A DNA stretch of 64,000 bases. It comes from Saprospira grandis DSM 2844 (GTDB taxonomy: Bacteria > Bacteroidota > Bacteroidia > Chitinophagales > Saprospiraceae). Under the pieces are notes generated by a model. That model saw only the letters and a program-made list of their open reading frames with translations, ran no database searches and had not been told where the DNA came from. Both the position numbers and the translations under genes were made by a program. Shown in pieces: positions 1 through 10,100 of this stretch (the first letter of the stretch is position 1; every line of letters starts with the position of its first letter). Where the stretch lies: contig NZ_JH719942.1 of NCBI RefSeq assembly GCF_000275825.1, positions 3,078,070 to 3,142,069 on the forward strand, read 5' to 3'.

Positions 1-92
1 AGGCCCTCGCAGAGGGCTGTCTAAAAAAGCTAGCCTAGGGGCTTGTCCCTAGGCAGCAAGAAGGGCAGACACAAAATTTTAAATACGCCCAT

Positions 93-857
93 TTATTAGT
101 CCCTCAACTTTTTCTTGGAGTTTTGAAAAAAGGAGAGGTAAAGAAAGTGTCTTTTAGTGGCTGGGTAGCTTTGGGCCGAAGCTTAATGGAAAGCTATAAG
201 TAGAAAAAGCGAACAAGGACTTTAGTCCGTCAGTTCGCTCAGTTAATAACCCTGGGCTTCAGCCCAGGGCGGTAAGCATAGCAATTGTTTTTACCCCTGA
301 TTTTTTTGTGTGGACTTGTTTGGGGCCCATGGGCTGAAGCCCATGGTTGCGGGTCTATGCAAACTGGCGGGCTAAAGCCCTTCTTTGCTGATGGAGCCTA
401 GTGGAACAGCAAATCCCCTCGAATGAGGGGATGGCGTTTTTTTCAATAGCCTAGGGCCTTGGCCCTAGGGTTCCTATGAAATTTATGGGGGAGAAATAAT
501 AGCAATTGTTTTTTTGTGTGGAGTTGTTTTGGGCCCATGGGCTGAAGCCCATGGTTGCGGGTCTATGCAAAGAGCGGGCTAAAGCCCTTCTTTGCTGATG
601 GAGCCTATTGGAACAGAAAATCCCCTCGAATGAGGGGATGGCGTTTTTTTCGATAGCCGAGGGCCTTGGCCCTAGGGTTATTATGAAATTTATGGGGGAG
701 ACAAAAACAAAATCAAACTACCGAAGAAAAACAACCCTTGTTCAAAGCGGTAGAGGATTTTAATCCTCTCCGCACTATAGATGTAGAATGGGGTTGTTGT
801 ATGGCTGCTGGTTTCAACCTGCAGCCACGGCTAGCAGGCGGCAGTATTGAGATAGTT
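93..857. repeat. Long direct repeat, copy 1 (modules M1-M2-M2-M3)
   Basis: This non-coding stretch is built from three modules: M1 (about 93-279), M2 present twice (about 280-498 and 501-701) and M3 (about 702-857). The same modules recur at 858-1407. Each module holds perfect short hairpins: GGACTTTAGTCC, CCCTGGGCTTCAGCCCAGGG, CCATGGGCTGAAGCCCATGG, GGGCTAAAGCCC, ATCCCCTCGAATGAGGGGAT, CCTAGGGCCTTGGCCCTAGG, GAGGATTTTAATCCTC and TGGTTTCAACC. All share one design: two complementary arms around a loop of 2-4 bases. The only open frame (738-929) has no homology I recognise and lies inside the repeat, so I do not call it a gene. Confidence 0.9.
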
Positions 858-1407
858 TTATTAGTCCCTCAACTTTTTCTGGGGTTTTTTGAAAAAGGAG
901 AGATAAGAGATAAAGAAAGCGTTTTTTAGTGGCTAGGTAGTTTTGGGCTGAAGCTTAATGGAAAGCTACAAGTAGAAAAAGCGAACAAGGACTTTAGTCC
1001 GCTAGTTCGCTCAAGTCTACAACCCTGGGCTTCAGCCCAGGGCAGAAATAATAGTAATCGTTTTCATTCCTGAATTTTAGTGTAGAATTGTTTTGGGCCC
1101 ATGGGCTGAAGCCCATGGTTGTGGGGCTATGCAAAGAGCGGGCTAAAGCCCTTGTTTGCTGATGGAGCCTATTGGAACAGAAAATCCCCTCGAATGAGGG
1201 GATGGCGTTTTTTTCGATAGCCTAGGGCCTTGGCCCTAGGGTTATTATGAAATTTATGGGGGAGACAAAAACAAAATCAAACTACCGAAGAAAAAAATAA
1301 CCCTTGTTTAAGTTCAAAGCGGTAGAGGATTTTAATCCTCTCCGCACTATAGATGCAGAATGGGGTTGTTGTATGGCTGCTGGTTTTAACCTGCAGCCAC
1401 AGCTAGC
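858..1407. repeat. Long direct repeat, copy 2 (modules M1-M2-M3)
   Basis: This is a second copy of the upstream array with a single M2 (about 1052-1265). Divergence from copy 1 is low, a few substitutions and small indels per 100 bp, and the hairpin arms are almost all preserved. M3 ends at 1407, where a GC-rich element begins. Confidence 0.9.
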
Positions 1408-1555
1408 AGGCGGCGAAGCCGCCGCAAAGGAGCGAAGCGACTTGGCCTAGGGGCCTGAAAGGGTGGCCGCAGGCCAGACCGAAGCCCGAAGGGCTGAAGG
1501 GCCGAGCAGACCTGCGAGCCCTGCAAGGGCCCGGCCGCCGTAGGCGGCAGGCCCC
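1408..1555 (-). repeat. GC-rich multi-hairpin element, copy 1
   Basis: Read on the minus strand, the head GGGGCCTG at 1555 pairs over 8 bp with the tail CAGGCCCC near 1450. The constant core GCTCGCAGGTCTGCTCGGCC follows stem 1. Stem 2 is AGCCC-TTC-GGGCT and stem 3 is GGCC-TGC-GGCC. An extra hairpin (1408-1443) extends beyond the tail. The head lies 73 bp upstream of the metalloprotease start. Confidence 0.85.
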
Positions 1556-1628
1556 AAAAAAATAGAAATAGACCCCTTTAAAAGCTAGGCGAAATTGTAT
1601 ATTAGGGCGCACCTTAAATTGTAATATT

Positions 1629-3185
1629 ATGTTTCGATTATATCAATTTTTTATCGCCTTCATTTTGTTGGCGCCTGCATTGCTTTGGGCCCAGCAAGCC
1701 AGTCATTTAAATTGTGGGACCAGTCATCAGGCCCAAGCCATTGGGGTAGAACGCCTAGCAGAAAACCGCCGTATGGCCCCCCAACTCTTGGCCGATTGGC
1801 AGCAGCAGCTACAAAGCCGCAATAGTTTTGATAGTACGGTTTATGTCCCTATTGTTTTTCATCGGGTATCTAGAGGCGATGGAACAGGAGCCGCAACTTA
1901 TCAGCAATTGCATGATAACCTCTGTGCTATCAATGGTTTTTATGCCGATATGAATGTGGTTTTTTATATTCATGAAATTAACGAAATTGCCAGCACGCAG
2001 CTATATGTCAATCAAGACAATACGGCGGATTATGTGCGTTCTTTGCACAAACGCAATGGCTATGTCAATATTTATGTGGGGGGGCCATATCAGCAAGGGA
2101 CAAGCTATGGGGCCTATTATGCGCCCAATTTTGACTGGATCTTTGCCTGGAACAACCAAATTGCTGGGGGAACTACCCTGGCCCATGAATTAGGGCACTA
2201 TTTTACCTTGGCCCATACGTTTTATGGCTGGGAGGGCATGGAGTACAGCAGCGCATCGGTAGGAAATAAGGCCCCAGAAATGGGCAGCAATGGCCGCCCA
2301 GTAGAAAAAGTGATCCGTGGCCAAACTGGCGAAAACTGCCAATGGGCCGCAGATGGCTTCTGTGATACCCCCCCAGATTATGCTTCTGGAGGCGGAGGAT
2401 GTAGCTTTACCGAAACTTGGAGAGATCCCGATAGCATCTTGATTACGCCTAGCAGCAATACGCCACTAATTAATAACCATATGAGCTACTTCTCTTGCCG
2501 GACCAGCTTTACAGACCAGCAAAAAGAGGCCATTATGCTCGATATGATTTCTAGAGGACAGCATTATAATGCCGCCCCAGCCGCCCTTACTGCCGATGGT
2601 ACGCCCAGCCTGATCTTTCCAGAAGATGGGGGACTTATCCCCAATGTAGACCAGGGGGTAGAGTTGCGCTGGCAGGCCGCTAATGCAGCTCATGCCTATT
2701 GGGTTGTGGTAGAAAAAGTAACGCCCAACAGTTGTATTCCCACCGGACAAACTCAGGAGTTTATAGCTCAAGGAACCTACCTTTGGTTGGATCTAGAGCC
2801 TGGGCAATACTATCGCTGGAGCGTTCGGGCGATGGGAGCCGAAAACCCCTGTAACTACAATGCAAGTCCCTGGGCTTGCTTCCGTACCGAGGCTTGGACC
2901 ACCGCCGTAGCGGCTACAGAACAATTGGCCAGCGCCAAACTTTGGCCCAATCCACAGCTTGTAGGCCAAGAGCTGATTTTGTCTTTAGAAACAGCCCAAA
3001 GCCAAAAAGCCAGCCTTGAAATTTATAACAATTTGGGCCAGCGCGTGGCTAGCCAAAGCCTTTCTTTAGCGGCTGGCGAGCAGCTACTTCGCATAGCTAC
3101 CCAAGATTTGCAGGCAGGGCACTACTGGCTCAATTTGCAAATGCAGAGCAAAAATAAGCAACTGCCTTTTGTTTTAGTCGATTAA
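1629..3185 (+). CDS. Secreted M43-type metalloprotease with T9SS sorting domain
   Basis: This is a predicted extracellular zinc metalloprotease of the pappalysin/cytophagalysin (M43) family, 518 aa. Residues 1-21 form a signal peptide ending in LLWAQ. The zinc motif HELGHYFTLAH begins at His186, with the two zinc histidines and catalytic Glu187 intact. A cysteine-rich stretch follows (about 235-295), where family members have disulfides and the Met-turn (an HMSYFSC segment is visible). The tail from residue 438 (LWPNP onward) is a type A T9SS C-terminal sorting domain, so the protein is expected to cross the outer membrane through T9SS and be attached or released. The substrate is unknown. 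It stands alone, between repeat DNA and a small membrane protein. Confidence 0.88.
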   Translation: MFRLYQFFIAFILLAPALLWAQQASHLNCGTSHQAQAIGVERLAENRRMAPQLLADWQQQLQSRNSFDSTVYVPIVFHRVSRGDGTGAATYQQLHDNLCAINGFYADMNVVFYIHEINEIASTQLYVNQDNTADYVRSLHKRNGYVNIYVGGPYQQGTSYGAYYAPNFDWIFAWNNQIAGGTTLAHELGHYFTLAHTFYGWEGMEYSSASVGNKAPEMGSNGRPVEKVIRGQTGENCQWAADGFCDTPPDYASGGGGCSFTETWRDPDSILITPSSNTPLINNHMSYFSCRTSFTDQQKEAIMLDMISRGQHYNAAPAALTADGTPSLIFPEDGGLIPNVDQGVELRWQAANAAHAYWVVVEKVTPNSCIPTGQTQEFIAQGTYLWLDLEPGQYYRWSVRAMGAENPCNYNASPWACFRTEAWTTAVAATEQLASAKLWPNPQLVGQELILSLETAQSQKASLEIYNNLGQRVASQSLSLAAGEQLLRIATQDLQAGHYWLNLQMQSKNKQLPFVLVD

Positions 3186-3298
3186 AAAAGAAAGGGGCCA
3201 ATTGGTTTTTTAAGAGATAAACTATATTTTTACCGCTAATCTATTAAGATTTCATTAGCACACTAGGCCTTTTGGCCCTACTATAATTCCTTTAGAAT

Positions 3299-3553
3299 AT
3301 GTCTAGAAAACAATATGCCCCTCCTGGTGGATCTCATGAAAAGAAAACAACCCGCCGTGAGAAGAAAAAAATGCGCAAAGAAAACCCCCTACAACCACTA
3401 GAACAAACTACAGAAGTGGTCGAAGAGCAAAACATGATGTTTACCGCCCCCGATGAGGAGGACCGCAAGCAGTTGCGTATGCTCACCATCATTGCGGTAG
3501 TTAGTCTTTTTGCCCTAATGTTCTTGATGTACTTTGTCTTCATCTCGACCTAA
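3299..3553 (+). CDS. Small tail-anchored membrane protein, unknown function
   Basis: This is an 84-aa protein that I do not recognise. The N-terminal 35 residues are very basic (KKTTRREKKKMRK), the middle is acidic (about 38-58), and one hydrophobic helix (about 62-82, rich in V, L, F and M) ends the protein, giving a tail-anchored topology with the charged part in the cytoplasm. The ATG at 3299 is the first in frame. A strong terminator follows, so it is probably a single-gene unit. Confidence 0.7.
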   Translation: MSRKQYAPPGGSHEKKTTRREKKKMRKENPLQPLEQTTEVVEEQNMMFTAPDEEDRKQLRMLTIIAVVSLFALMFLMYFVFIST

Positions 3554-3570
3554 TCGGCCAAAATGCCAAG

Positions 3571-3608
3571 AAAAAAGAGTCAGCCTTTTTAGGTTTGACT
3601 CTTTTTTT
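3571..3608 (+). terminator. Rho-independent terminator
   Basis: The hairpin AAGAGTCA...TTGACTCTT is followed by a run of seven T. It closes the small membrane protein gene. Confidence 0.85.
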
Positions 3609-3683
3609 GTGCCACCAGTTTTTCAACCACTTCTTCCACTAAGGCAAAAAATATGCGTAGTTTTGCGGCCTAAAAGCAGCTAA

Positions 3684-4889
3684 ATGATATTTGGAATAGG
3701 GCTTACAATTTTTTTGCTTTCCTCTTTTGCCGTGGTGTACACTTATGTACTCTACCCCTTTTTGCTGCGCATTCTAAGCCAAGGGAAATCTTTGCAAGGA
3801 GCCATTTACGCCCCAAAAGACCCCGATTTGCCCGTTTTGGCCGTACTCATGGCCGCCCATAATGAGGAATTGGTCATGGAGCAAAAGATGCAGCAGCTAT
3901 TAGCTGCTGAATATCCCGCCAAAAAGCTGCATATTTATGTGGGCTCCGATTGCTCTACCGATGCTACTAATGCCATCATGCAAGCTTATACGGCCCAATA
4001 TCCTGCCCGCATTCACTTTTTCCCTTTTCAAGAACGACAAGGCAAACCCGCTATCATCAACCAATTGGCCGAGGCAGCCAAGGCCATATCTGCTGAGGTC
4101 CTCCTGATTACCGATGCCAATGTAATGCCCAAACCGGCCAGTATTTACGAGCTGCTCAAGCACTTTAAACAAAGCGATATTATCCTCGTCGATAGCAATA
4201 TTCAGCACTATGATAGCGAGGCGGCAGGCATTGGCCGCAACGAACAAGGCTACATCTCTCAGGAAGTACAGGCCAAATACCGAGAAGGCCTAATTTGGGG
4301 CCGTACCCTAGGCCCATTAGGCGGCTTTTTTGCCCTGCGGGCCAGCCATTTTTCAGCTATCCCCAAAGGCTATTTGGTCGATGATTTTTATTGGGCTATG
4401 CGGGCCTTTGAACAAGGTGGCCGAGCCATTAGCGAACTCAAAGCCCTTTGCCTAGAAGATGTATCGGGCAACCTGGCCGGAGAGTTCCGCCGAAAGGTGC
4501 GCATTGCTAGCGGCAACTATAAAAACTTAGCCACCTTTAAGCATCTGCTTTTGCCCAAATGGGGGAGCCTCGCCTTTGTTTTTTGGTCGCATAAGGTCCT
4601 GCGTTGGCTAGGACCTGTTTTTATTCTGTTAAGTTGGAGCAGTTTGGCCCTGCTCAACCTCCTAGATAACAACTTAATCTGGACCCTCTTGTTTACAGGA
4701 CAAAACCTCTTATTTTTTATCGTTCCATTGCTCGATTGGCTATTAGAGCAAATGGGCATACATCAGAAGTACCTGCGGTACATCCGATATTTTTTAGCCA
4801 TGAATATTGCCCTAGTGAAGGGATTTATCAACTATATAAAAGGAGTCAAAACCAATGTCTGGCAACCAACAAAACGAAAGCTTGGATAG
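3684..4889 (+). CDS. Membrane-bound family 2 glycosyltransferase
   Basis: This is a predicted GT2 transferase that moves a sugar from a nucleotide sugar to a membrane-associated acceptor; the exact sugar is unknown. An N-terminal helix (about 3-25) precedes a GT-A fold: the AHNEE start motif (about 57), GSDCSTD (about 87-93) for nucleotide binding, the metal-binding TDAN motif (about 142-145) and a late EDVSGNL/RRKVR region (about 259-273) in the position of the ED and QxxRW motifs. Four hydrophobic helices at the C terminus (about 295-385) anchor it in the inner membrane. Its last 35 bp overlap ribBA in another frame, which suggests a shared transcript, although no functional link to riboflavin is evident. 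Confidence 0.85.
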   Translation: MIFGIGLTIFLLSSFAVVYTYVLYPFLLRILSQGKSLQGAIYAPKDPDLPVLAVLMAAHNEELVMEQKMQQLLAAEYPAKKLHIYVGSDCSTDATNAIMQAYTAQYPARIHFFPFQERQGKPAIINQLAEAAKAISAEVLLITDANVMPKPASIYELLKHFKQSDIILVDSNIQHYDSEAAGIGRNEQGYISQEVQAKYREGLIWGRTLGPLGGFFALRASHFSAIPKGYLVDDFYWAMRAFEQGGRAISELKALCLEDVSGNLAGEFRRKVRIASGNYKNLATFKHLLLPKWGSLAFVFWSHKVLRWLGPVFILLSWSSLALLNLLDNNLIWTLLFTGQNLLFFIVPLLDWLLEQMGIHQKYLRYIRYFLAMNIALVKGFINYIKGVKTNVWQPTKRKLG

Positions 4890-6102
4890 AAAACTGGATA
4901 GTATTGAAGCTGCCATTCAGGATATTCGCGACGGAAAAATCATTATTGTCGTCGATGATGAGGACCGTGAAAATGAAGGGGATTTTATCTGCGCCGCAGA
5001 AAAAATTACCCCCGAACTGGTCAACTTTATGGCCACGCATGGCCGCGGCCTCATTTGCACGCCACTTACCGAAGATCACTGCAAGGAACTTAAGCTCAAG
5101 CCCATGGTGCAAACCAATACCTCGCATCATGAAACTGCTTTTACGGTCTCTGTCGATCTGATTGGCCATGGCTGCAGTACGGGCATCTCTGCCTACGACC
5201 GCTCTACCGGAATCCGCCTACTGACCGACCCCAACACGAGCTGGACCGATTATGCCCGCCCAGGCCACATTTTCCCTCTTATCGCTAAAGATGGAGGCGT
5301 TTTGCGCCGCGCTGGACATACCGAGGCAGCTGTAGACCTCGCCCGCCTGGCTGGCTTGGCTCCCGCTGGCGTTTTGGTCGAAATCCTCAATGAAGACGGT
5401 ACCATGGCCCGCCTACCCGATTTGATGAAGGTGGCCGAACGCTTCGACCTCAAAATTATTTCTATTGCCGACTTGATCAAGTACCGAGTAGAAAACGAAA
5501 AGTTGGTAGAGCGCCTCATTGATGTGCAAATGCCCACCGAATACGGCGACTTTCAATTGATCGCTTTTGAGGATAAAACCAGAAATGAAACGCATTTGGC
5601 CCTCAAAAAAGGCGACTGGAAGGCCGATGAACCCGTTTTGGTCCGGGTGCACTCTTCTTGCCAAACTGGCGATATCCTAGGCTCTCTCCGCTGCGATTGT
5701 GGGCCCCAATTGCATGCCGCCATGAAGCAAATTGAGGCAGAAGGCAAGGGACTTTTGCTCTATATTATGCAAGAGGGCCGTGGCATTGGCCTGCTCAATA
5801 AACTCAAAGCCTATAAGCTACAAGAACAGGGCTATGATACCGTAGAAGCCAACCTGATGCTCGGATTCAAAGCCGACGAACGAGACTATGGCATTGGGGC
5901 GCAAATTCTTAGAGAGTTGAAAATCAGTAAGATGCGACTAATGACCAACAACCCCACTAAGCGTATTGGCCTCATTGGCTATGGCCTTGAGGTTGTAGAA
6001 AATGTAGAACTAGAAATTGACCCCAATGAGCATAATGAGTTCTACCTCTTTACCAAAAGAGACAAAATGGGCCATACTATTCTAGATAAGAAAAAGTCTT
6101 AG
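4855..6102 (+). CDS. ribBA: RibBA: DHBP synthase / GTP cyclohydrolase II
   Basis: This bifunctional riboflavin enzyme has 415 aa. The N-terminal RibB half converts ribulose 5-phosphate to 3,4-dihydroxy-2-butanone 4-phosphate and shows [10 protein letters not shown] (about 34-43), [16 protein letters not shown] and [11 protein letters not shown]. The C-terminal RibA half opens GTP to the pyrimidine precursor; its zinc cysteines are in HSSCQTGD and RCDCG (about 266-283), followed by GRGIGL and the TNNPTK motif. Both active sites appear complete. The ATG at 4855 has AAAGGAG upstream and overlaps the glycosyltransferase end. The stop is followed within 6 bp by a GC-rich element. Confidence 0.97.
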   Translation: MSGNQQNESLDRKLDSIEAAIQDIRDGKIIIVVDDEDRENEGDFICAAEKITPELVNFMATHGRGLICTPLTEDHCKELKLKPMVQTNTSHHETAFTVSVDLIGHGCSTGISAYDRSTGIRLLTDPNTSWTDYARPGHIFPLIAKDGGVLRRAGHTEAAVDLARLAGLAPAGVLVEILNEDGTMARLPDLMKVAERFDLKIISIADLIKYRVENEKLVERLIDVQMPTEYGDFQLIAFEDKTRNETHLALKKGDWKADEPVLVRVHSSCQTGDILGSLRCDCGPQLHAAMKQIEAEGKGLLLYIMQEGRGIGLLNKLKAYKLQEQGYDTVEANLMLGFKADERDYGIGAQILRELKISKMRLMTNNPTKRIGLIGYGLEVVENVELEIDPNEHNEFYLFTKRDKMGHTILDKKKS

Positions 6103-6107
6103 GATTT

Positions 6108-6240
6108 GGGGCCTCCCGCCTTCGGCGGGCGCTACGTTTCAGGGCTCGCTATTCGCTCGGCCCTTCAGCGCTTGCAGCGCTTCGGTCTGGCGCTTTGCGC
6201 CACCCTTGCACATCGCTAGGCCTGCGGCGGCTTTGCCGCC
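6108..6240 (+). repeat. GC-rich multi-hairpin element, copy 2
   Basis: The head GGGGCCT begins 5 bp after the ribBA stop and pairs with the tail AGGCC at 6218-6222. Stem 1 is CCCGCC-TTC-GGCGGG, stem 2 AGCGCT-TGC-AGCGCT and stem 3 GGCGC-TTT-GCGCC. A trailing hairpin GGCGGC-TTT-GCCGCC ends at 6240. The core carries the TCGCTATTCGC variant. Confidence 0.88.
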
Positions 6241-6250
6241 TGTACCCTGC

Positions 6251-6286
6251 AAAAAAGCCCTGCCGATAAAGCAAAAGGGCTTTTTT
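6251..6286 (+). terminator. Rho-independent terminator
   Basis: Hairpin AAAAGCCCT...AGGGCTTTTTTG with T-run. It ends ribBA transcription after the GC element, so the element is probably in the ribBA 3' untranslated RNA. Confidence 0.8.
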
Positions 6287-6303
6287 GCTTTCCTATAATT
6301 TTT

Positions 6304-6311
6304 TATCTTTG
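6304..6311 (+). promoter_or_regulatory. Bacteroidota -7 promoter element
   Basis: TATCTTTG matches TAnnTTTG and lies 35 bp before the next start. No well-spaced -33 TTTG is visible. Confidence 0.5.
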
Positions 6312-6345
6312 TGCCCTTTGCTGTTCAAACACAACGCATCACCAA

Positions 6346-6936
6346 ATGAAAAAAGTAGAGTTAGAAATTGTCGCCCTTTCGCATAGTTTGGCCCAATCAC
6401 AGAATTATGCCGTAGTTTTGGGCGAAATGGAGGGCAGTCGCCGTTTGCCTATTGTCATCGGAGGATTTGAGGCCCAGGCTATTGCTGTGGCCATGGAGGG
6501 CATGCAGGCTAGCCGACCGATGACCCACGACCTATTCCGCAATACGATTGATACCCTGAATGTAGAATTACAAGAGGTCATTATTAGTAATTTGGTAGAT
6601 GGTATTTTCTATGCCAATTTGGTGTTTATCCAAAATGGAAAAACCATAGAAATTGACTCTAGAAGCTCGGATGCCTTGGCCCTAGCGGTCCGCTTTGAAT
6701 GCCCAGTATATACCTATGAGTTTATTTTGGAGCAGGCGGGTATTGTGCTAGAGGAAGAAACCGAAAGAGAGATGGAAGAGGCCAAAAACCGCCGTCAGGA
6801 ACAACAAAAAAGCCGTTCATTAGAAGATCTGAGTCTAGAAGAACTAGAGCAAAAGCTCAATGAGGTTTTGCAGGCCGAAAACTATGAGCAGGCGGCAAAG
6901 ATCCGAGATGAAATGAATCGCCGAGGGAGCAACTAA
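6346..6936 (+). CDS. Bifunctional nuclease-domain (DUF151) protein with UVR motif
   Basis: This 196-aa protein has the bifunctional nuclease (BFN, DUF151) domain at about residues 1-135 (LPIVIGGFEAQAI, RPMTHDL, IDSRSSDALALAVR), followed by a charged linker and a C-terminal UvrB/UvrC-type helical motif at about 162-193 (LEELEQKLNEVL, YEQAAKIRDEM). The BFN fold has been reported to have RNase and DNase activity in some members; the UVR motif usually mediates protein contacts. The combination is common in Bacteroidota and its physiological role is not settled. It is a single-gene unit with its own promoter element and terminator. Confidence 0.88.
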   Translation: MKKVELEIVALSHSLAQSQNYAVVLGEMEGSRRLPIVIGGFEAQAIAVAMEGMQASRPMTHDLFRNTIDTLNVELQEVIISNLVDGIFYANLVFIQNGKTIEIDSRSSDALALAVRFECPVYTYEFILEQAGIVLEEETEREMEEAKNRRQEQQKSRSLEDLSLEELEQKLNEVLQAENYEQAAKIRDEMNRRGSN

Positions 6937-6959
6937 GCCCTATTGGTCCAGATAAAAGA

Positions 6960-6994
6960 AAAGCCGCTCTCCATTTTAGGAGAGCGGCTTTTTG
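6960..6994 (+). terminator. Rho-independent terminator
   Basis: Stem AAAGCCGCTCTCC / GGAGAGCGGCTTT with loop ATTTTA and a T-run. It closes the BFN protein gene. Confidence 0.9.
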
Positions 6995-7002
6995 CGTTTT
7001 GC

Positions 7003-7156
7003 AGGCGGCGAAGCCGCCGCAGGCCCAGCGCTGCGCAGCCGTGGCCCGCAGGGCCAGACCCAAGCCGCCGCAGGCGGCTGCAGGGCCGAGCAGACCTGCG
7101 AGCGGCAGAGCATAGCGGCGGCCGAGCTAGGCGAAGCCTAGCCGGCCGCGGGCCCC
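7003..7156 (-). repeat. GC-rich multi-hairpin element, copy 3
   Basis: On the minus strand the head GGGGCCC (7156) lies 18 bp after the stop of the large T9SS protein and pairs with the tail GGGCC at 7022-7026. Stem 2 is AGCCGCC-TGC-GGCGGCT and stem 3 GGCCC-TGC-GGGCC. It is nearly identical to copy 4, and ends in an extra GGCGGC-TTC-GCCGCC hairpin. Confidence 0.88.
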
Positions 7157-7173
7157 AAAACCCAGAATAAAAA

Positions 7174-10100
7174 CTAGTTAATTTTAGAAAAGCGCAGTGT
7201 TTTTTGGTAGCTACCGCCTTCACTTTTGATACAAATAAAATACTGGCCAGCGGGCAAGTTGGCTAGGGGGCTGAGCTCAAACTCTTGGATGCCTGCCTGT
7301 AGGTTTAGCTGAGGCATTTGGGCCAAATTGCGGCCTAGTACATCGGTAATTTGGACCTCTAGCTGCATATCTTGGGGCAATTGCAGGCGCAAAAAGGCCG
7401 TAGAGCGGCTTGGGTTGGGGTAGAGCGTCAAGAAATTGAAGCCCTTATCATCTTGATAGCGAAAATGCTGTTGTTCGCAGATTTGTTCTAGGCTGCCATC
7501 CAGTTTTTCGAGAACCAAGCGATAATAGTAATCGGTATTGGGCCAGAGGATTTGGTTTTCTTGCCATTGGTAGTTTTGTGCTGTAGCCTGATTGCCCGTA
7601 GAGGGGACAAAAGCAACAGTTTGGAAATCGCCATCTGCATTGGCTCTTTCAATGTGAACAGCAAGATGATCTTCTTCTTGGGCTAGGGTCCAAAAGAGGC
7701 GAGGCTGTCCAGATTCGCTATTTTCGACTTGGAAATTCTCGCAATTGGTGGCTACGAGAACGCAGCTAATCGTCACATTATTAGTTAGGGCACAACTGCC
7801 ATCTGTTGCATTGACTTGGTAGGTCGTGCTGCTGCCTATTGGGGTAGCCGTAGGGTTGGCAATATTGGGATCGGAAAGGGTGGCTGTGGGCGACCAGTTG
7901 TAGTAATTAACGCCACCAATTTGATAATCTACACGGGCATCTGTTAAGCAAGAGTAGTTTCCTGAGCAGGAGAAATTCACATTATTGTTGGGGACGAGCG
8001 TAAGGGTCACTTGGCCGTCGTCATTCCAGCTGTTCCAGCTAGCGCTAGGAATAAGGACCGTATTGCAAAATCCGGGAGAGCCACAATCGGAATAAGAGGC
8101 GCCAGCAGTTACTTCATTGAAGAAGCCAAGGCTAACTCCATCTTCACCGAAGAGTTCGACTCCTTCACTACTAGAGCCATAGTCTCCTTCTATGCAAAAC
8201 TCTAGAGAAACATTGCTAGAGGCATCGGGAACAGAACCATTAAAGAGGAGTTGGTGGGTATAATTGAGGGTCGTTCCAGAGCAATCATTTCCGCCAGCAG
8301 CAGGCGTACAATAGCTAAGTTCCATCCGAAGCGAGTCACCTCCACAGAGGCTTTCATTGATTCCACCTTGGTCGGTTGCGGTAAAGACAATGCTGCCATT
8401 GGCGGCCCAAGCATCAATTTGGGCATCTGTTAGGCTAATCGTAGTGCTATGTACGGTACCGCATTGGGTACCGCCTCCGCCTATGCTTCCGATAGGGCTG
8501 CCATTTTCGTCATCGATATCCCAGACTTCATTACTACCATTAAGGTCTCCATAGGCGTAGATAGTAAGTGTACCACCACCTGAAGCTCCTATGGGAGTTC
8601 CTGCAAAAGTAATAGTTGTTATGTTATTTAGTGTTGCGCCAGAGGCTTGGATACCTTGGTCGTAGCAGCTTGCGGAAACGCCAAGAGGCATAGCTTCGGT
8701 ATAATTTGTAGCGCCACAATAAGAAAGTGTAATAGAGACCGAGTCATTGGTACAGAGGCTAGGGTTCACGGCAGAAGAGCCAATAGAAGTAAAGCTGACG
8801 ACTCCATCTGCGGCCCAGCTGGCTAGTTGGGCCTGAGAAACCGTAAGGCTAACACATTCGGCGGCACCACATTGAGCGGGGCCGCTTGCATCGGCAATAA
8901 TGGTCAGTGTATTTCCATTTTCGTCTTGGATGGTCCAGTTTTCATTAGTACTGTTAATATCTCCTTGAACGCAAATATCGAGGGTAGCGCCGGCATTGGG
9001 TGAAGTAGGGATGCCTCCAAAGTTATGTGTATTGTTATTTGTTAGCATAGGTTTAGTAATCATGTTTCTTTCTGCGACACAATTGGAGGAATTTAATGGT
9101 ACTCCATTGATCAATAGTTCGGCCTCTAGTTGAACGGGAGGGTCGCCAGTACAATAGTTGTTTGTACTAGCCGATACATTTAGCTGAATATCTTGGTCAA
9201 TAATATTGACGGCATTTGTGGCCGTACAACCTGTGGATCCATCGGTAAAGGTTACGCGGTAGGTGCTAGGGGCATTAACGGTAGCGGTAGGGTTTTGGCA
9301 ATTGGTACAGGAGAGTCCCGTTGCGGGCCCCCAGGCATAGGTTCCTGCTGTTCCGGAGCTAGCCGATAGGGGGGTAGTTAGTGTTTGGCTGGGGCATTTT
9401 TCAATATTTTGGCTACCCATGCGTACAGTGGGGAGCTGAACGCTATATCCTAAGACTTGGAAGCCTGGGATAGGGCAGGAATTATCCTCAAAGGTAAGGG
9501 TGAAATTATAGTTGGCTAGGGCGCCATTAGGAACGGTCCAGTTTACATCAATATAGGCGGGATTGACATTATCGACGATAGAGATGGTGGCACCGGGGAG
9601 GTTGGCGGTTACGGTTTCAGAGATTTGGATCAGATCGGTAAGATCGGGGTCTTGGGCTCTTACTCTAAAGCTCATATTATTGCCCTCACAGGTAGATAAG
9701 GTGGTTCCGCTAAGGCTGGCCCCAGAAACATTGCTAACGGGATCTACAGAGAGCACATTATTACTACAGTTAATGACTACAATTTGCATGTCACGGATCG
9801 TATTTCCGATGAGGACCCCATTTCTAAATTCCTCAACGAGGACGGCAATGGCGGCAATTTGTGTACCATTAGGGGTAATACTAATTTGGCCCGTATTGGG
9901 ATTGAATCCAAATGTCCCCGTCGTGCTCATAGGTTGGTTAGCAGTAAAGCCGCCACTAAAAGTAACGCCTGTTCCTGCATTATCTAGAGGCGTAATCATG
10001 CTATAGGCTATAGAGTCGCCTTCTGCATCAATAACGCCATGGTTGTATTCAAAGGGAACGCCCTCACAGATATAGGGAACTGGGGGCGTCGTAAAAGATG

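Noticed and set aside
738-929. A 63-aa open frame in the repeat array.
   Set aside because: It spans two repeat modules, its frame is not kept in the second copy and no family is recognisable.
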